NCBI GenBank assembly: GCA_006538405.1
Contig: BJKQ01000004.1
Location: 620,001-684,000, forward strand
DNA from: Hansfordia pulvinata
Lineage: Eukaryota > Ascomycota > Sordariomycetes > Xylariales
DNA: 64,000 nucleotides
Direction of reading: 5' to 3'
This document shows positions 61,840 through 64,000 of this stretch, piece after piece. The position numbers and the translations under genes were made by a program. How positions within the stretch are numbered: position 1 is the stretch's first letter; each line of letters begins with the position of its first letter. The notes beneath the pieces were generated by a model, which saw only the letters and a program-made list of their open reading frames with translations, searched no databases and was not told the origin of the DNA.

Positions 61840-64000
61840 GATTACCGACGGCGGCTACATGCGACCATGAATCCGCCGGTGCGAGGAAGCCAAACCGGAC
61901 GGGGCAGGTCGTGCTGGACGGGGTTGGCAGCGGCGGCTGAAGGGCGCTCAGGTCGGGGAGATTGTGGACGTCGTTGAGCCCATGAACCTGCGGCCGTGGG
62001 AGAAGGCGTTCCAAGCGGTGGTGAATTCCATGTGCGACGGGCGCAGCGGCTGAGGCGAGGGCGCGGATGCGGGCGTGGGCATGGATGTGGATGCGGTTGT
62101 GGATGTGGGAATTCGAGTGCAAGTAGATGGTAGGCATAGGGATGGAGACGGATTGAGACGGGTCTGGTACTATGGCGAGAGCCAGTGCTGGGGGCTGCGA
62201 ACGTACGAGCAGCGCTCCAGCTCCAGCACGAGTAATAGCACGAATAGGTAGGCGCCGGGAGGGAGGGTATCGTACGAGAGAAGGTACATCCATGCAGGTG
62301 GTTATGAGGTACTACGGGTAGGTACCCTGCCCTGGTTGGATGGGATCCAATGGATGTGGGTGCCTGTGAGTCCGGGTCGTGGCCCGGGAGTGGCGCAAGC
62401 GCTCACCAAAGGAAGAGCTGGAGGCGGCCTGGGCGGCCTTCCAAGGATGCCACTGATGTACCACACTGTCGTGAGCACCCAGACGCCAGACTTGCAGAAG
62501 CAATGGCCAGCACCAAAAGACGCATTCGAGATCACCGTCGACTGAATCAAATCGACCGGACGGACTGCACGATGAGACCTGGTGCAGGCAAAAAGATACA
62601 TGCGCCATTGGCAACGGCTCTTGAATGGGGCTGCAGCGGGAAGAGGCACGATGTACCCCCGGCTACCACCCGAGTTAGACGGCGGGGATCATAGCGCCCC
62701 AGGCCAGGGCAGCAGCGCTGACACCAGGCCCCGGGGCTGCCACGGGCTCCAGCACACGACCAACTCAGCCACGGCTCAGGCACTGCATTCGCTGGCGCTT
62801 ACGGCACTTGGGCAGTGAGGGCGGCGACTCCTCCGCTGTCGGCACAAATGCGGGCACGGTTATTGCTAGCGCAGGACGAGTAGGGGTAGGCAACAGGGTC
62901 CGTAGGCGTATTGACCGCGGCACGGAGCAAAGGTGTGCGAGTACTCGTACTGTATTGCACCCAAAGGTCGATCAACGATCCATAGCCGCGAGGCCGTGGT
63001 GGAGAGCGTGAGAGCCACAGTGTACGAGCATCCAGTGTGTGGGTTCATCAGGTTCCCGGCAATCGAGTCTGGTCAGCGGCGGGCTGCTTGCGTGCGTGCT
63101 TGCTTGCTTGCCAACTCGCAGGTAGGCGTGCACGGCGTCACGGCGAGTACGGCGTACCATGGATGCTGGCACGGATCAGGTTGTTGTGTTGATCTTCTTA
63201 CGTCAATAATTCGTAGTCGTCCATGGCGCCGCCGGGTCACTGACAGTGGCCAGCTGGCTGAACGAACACTCTCCTGGCCCATAGGATGTACTCGTACGAG
63301 ATGTACCCGTACTCGGCGCGCCAGGCCGCGACTCGTCTCGAGCACGGCGCTCGCGCCAACATGCACGGATACTAATAACACCGGGGCTGGAGGGCGCGGC
63401 AAGTGGTCAGAACCTTGCCTGCCTCTCCTAAAGAGTGGATCGGACAAGACAGGGGCACAGGGGCTCCTACCTAAAGGCGCGTTCTCTGCTCATCCCGAGT
63501 CCAAAGTGAGTACTCGTACGAGCACCTCACATTGATGTGTGCAGTACTCACGGGACGATGTCGGAGCAGAGAATCTCGGGCTGGTCTGCCAGGACAGGGG
63601 CACATGTGCAAGCGAGACAGACCACCGCGCCTGCGAGTACCTACTCCGCACTCGCACTGCTCGATCGAAAGACTGCTCACATCGGCTGCGTCCAGTCTCC
63701 AGTGTTTACGGAGTAAGGGGCTTGGCAGGGAGGCCGAGCGATATGATTGACTGAGACGGAGGCACTGATCAGATTGATAACAGGGGGGATTATCGAATGC
63801 AGCTGCGGGGCCGTGGGCGGGACGGCTGCCAATAATGGTCCGAAGGGCTGAGATCCCCTTGACGTCGAGCATTATCACCTGCACATTGAGCCATGAGGCC
63901 AATGAACGAGGTGGGAGGTCGGCTGGGCCCAAGAGGCGGATGACCACTGACGCACTCGTAGCTACCTATACTCGTACGAATATCTACCAGCTGTACATGA
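61840..64000. other. gene-free right flank
   Basis: No recognisable gene. GGATGTGGATGCGGTTGTG-type short repeats lie at about 62084-62110 (KDM4 upstream region). Four TACTCGTAC motifs are concentrated in the last 1.1 kb. Confidence 0.5.
62942..63977 (+). repeat. cluster of four TACTCGTAC motifs
   Basis: Copies at 62942, 63289, 63511 and 63969 belong to a set of 13 found in the window (others at 400, 886, 1904, 5019, 30629, 43498, 45231, 45438 and 49644). Twelve extend to GTACTCGTAC, i.e. two GTAC palindromes separated by TC. Several extend left to the palindrome CGAGTACTCG. All 13 lie outside the genes called here, and I saw no exact copy in the reverse orientation. Confidence 0.8.

Overview
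The window is nuclear DNA from a filamentous ascomycete, most likely a Sordariomycete (possibly Hypocreales). Evidence: GC-rich coding DNA, short introns (about 43-60 nt) with GTANGT donors and CTRAC/CTAAC branch points, a separate ATP-citrate lyase subunit 1 gene, fungal-type inner kinetochore genes, and a KDM4-type demethylase with JmjN, JmjC and extended PHD modules. I cannot place the genus. I found no CRISPR array or rRNA and no tRNA that I could support.

Layout. 1-2.6 kb: no recognisable gene. 2.6-16.7 kb: a compact housekeeping block with acl1 (cytosolic acetyl-CoA), mitoribosomal uL30m (mrpl33), eaf3 (chromodomain/MRG protein), the kinetochore gene cnl2, a secretory-pathway membrane protein, an NAD(P)-binding epimerase-like enzyme, and the CENP-Q homologue fta7. 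17.0-18.7 kb: a coiled-coil protein of unknown function. 18.7-25.1 kb: repeat-rich, with no supported gene. 25.1-28.1 kb: a 10-exon gene for a 617-residue membrane protein. 30.8-32.9 kb: a cupin protein and a protein-kinase-like gene. 34.7-38.1 kb: tandem, diverged and partly broken copies of a small Gly/Arg/Ala-rich gene whose first coding exon is only 8 nt. 38-47 kb: no recognisable gene, many short repeats. 47.0-47.8 kb: a C2H2 transcription factor. 52.2-53.0 kb: a hypothetical Ala/Arg-repeat protein with SUMO-type motifs. 53.8-61.8 kb: prp43 (DEAH helicase) and the KDM4-like demethylase on the minus strand. 61.8-64 kb: no gene seen.

Functional themes: chromatin and chromosome segregation (eaf3, cnl2, fta7, KDM4-like) sit alongside core metabolism and RNA processing (acl1, prp43, mrpl33). 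eaf3 and cnl2 are divergent and share a 702-bp intergenic region with three ACGCGT (MCB-type) boxes clustered on the cnl2 side.

Most notable observations: (1) the first eaf3 intron is about 1.53 kb, against 45-48 nt for its siblings, and holds an intact 340-codon same-strand ORF with its own start context; (2) the tandem family with the 8-nt first exon; (3) the 9-mer TACTCGTAC occurs 13 times, only between genes and only on the + strand by my reading; (4) six single-base indels in short homopolymers interrupt four otherwise conserved genes, so either the assembly has homopolymer errors or these genes are decaying; sequencing error is the simpler reading.
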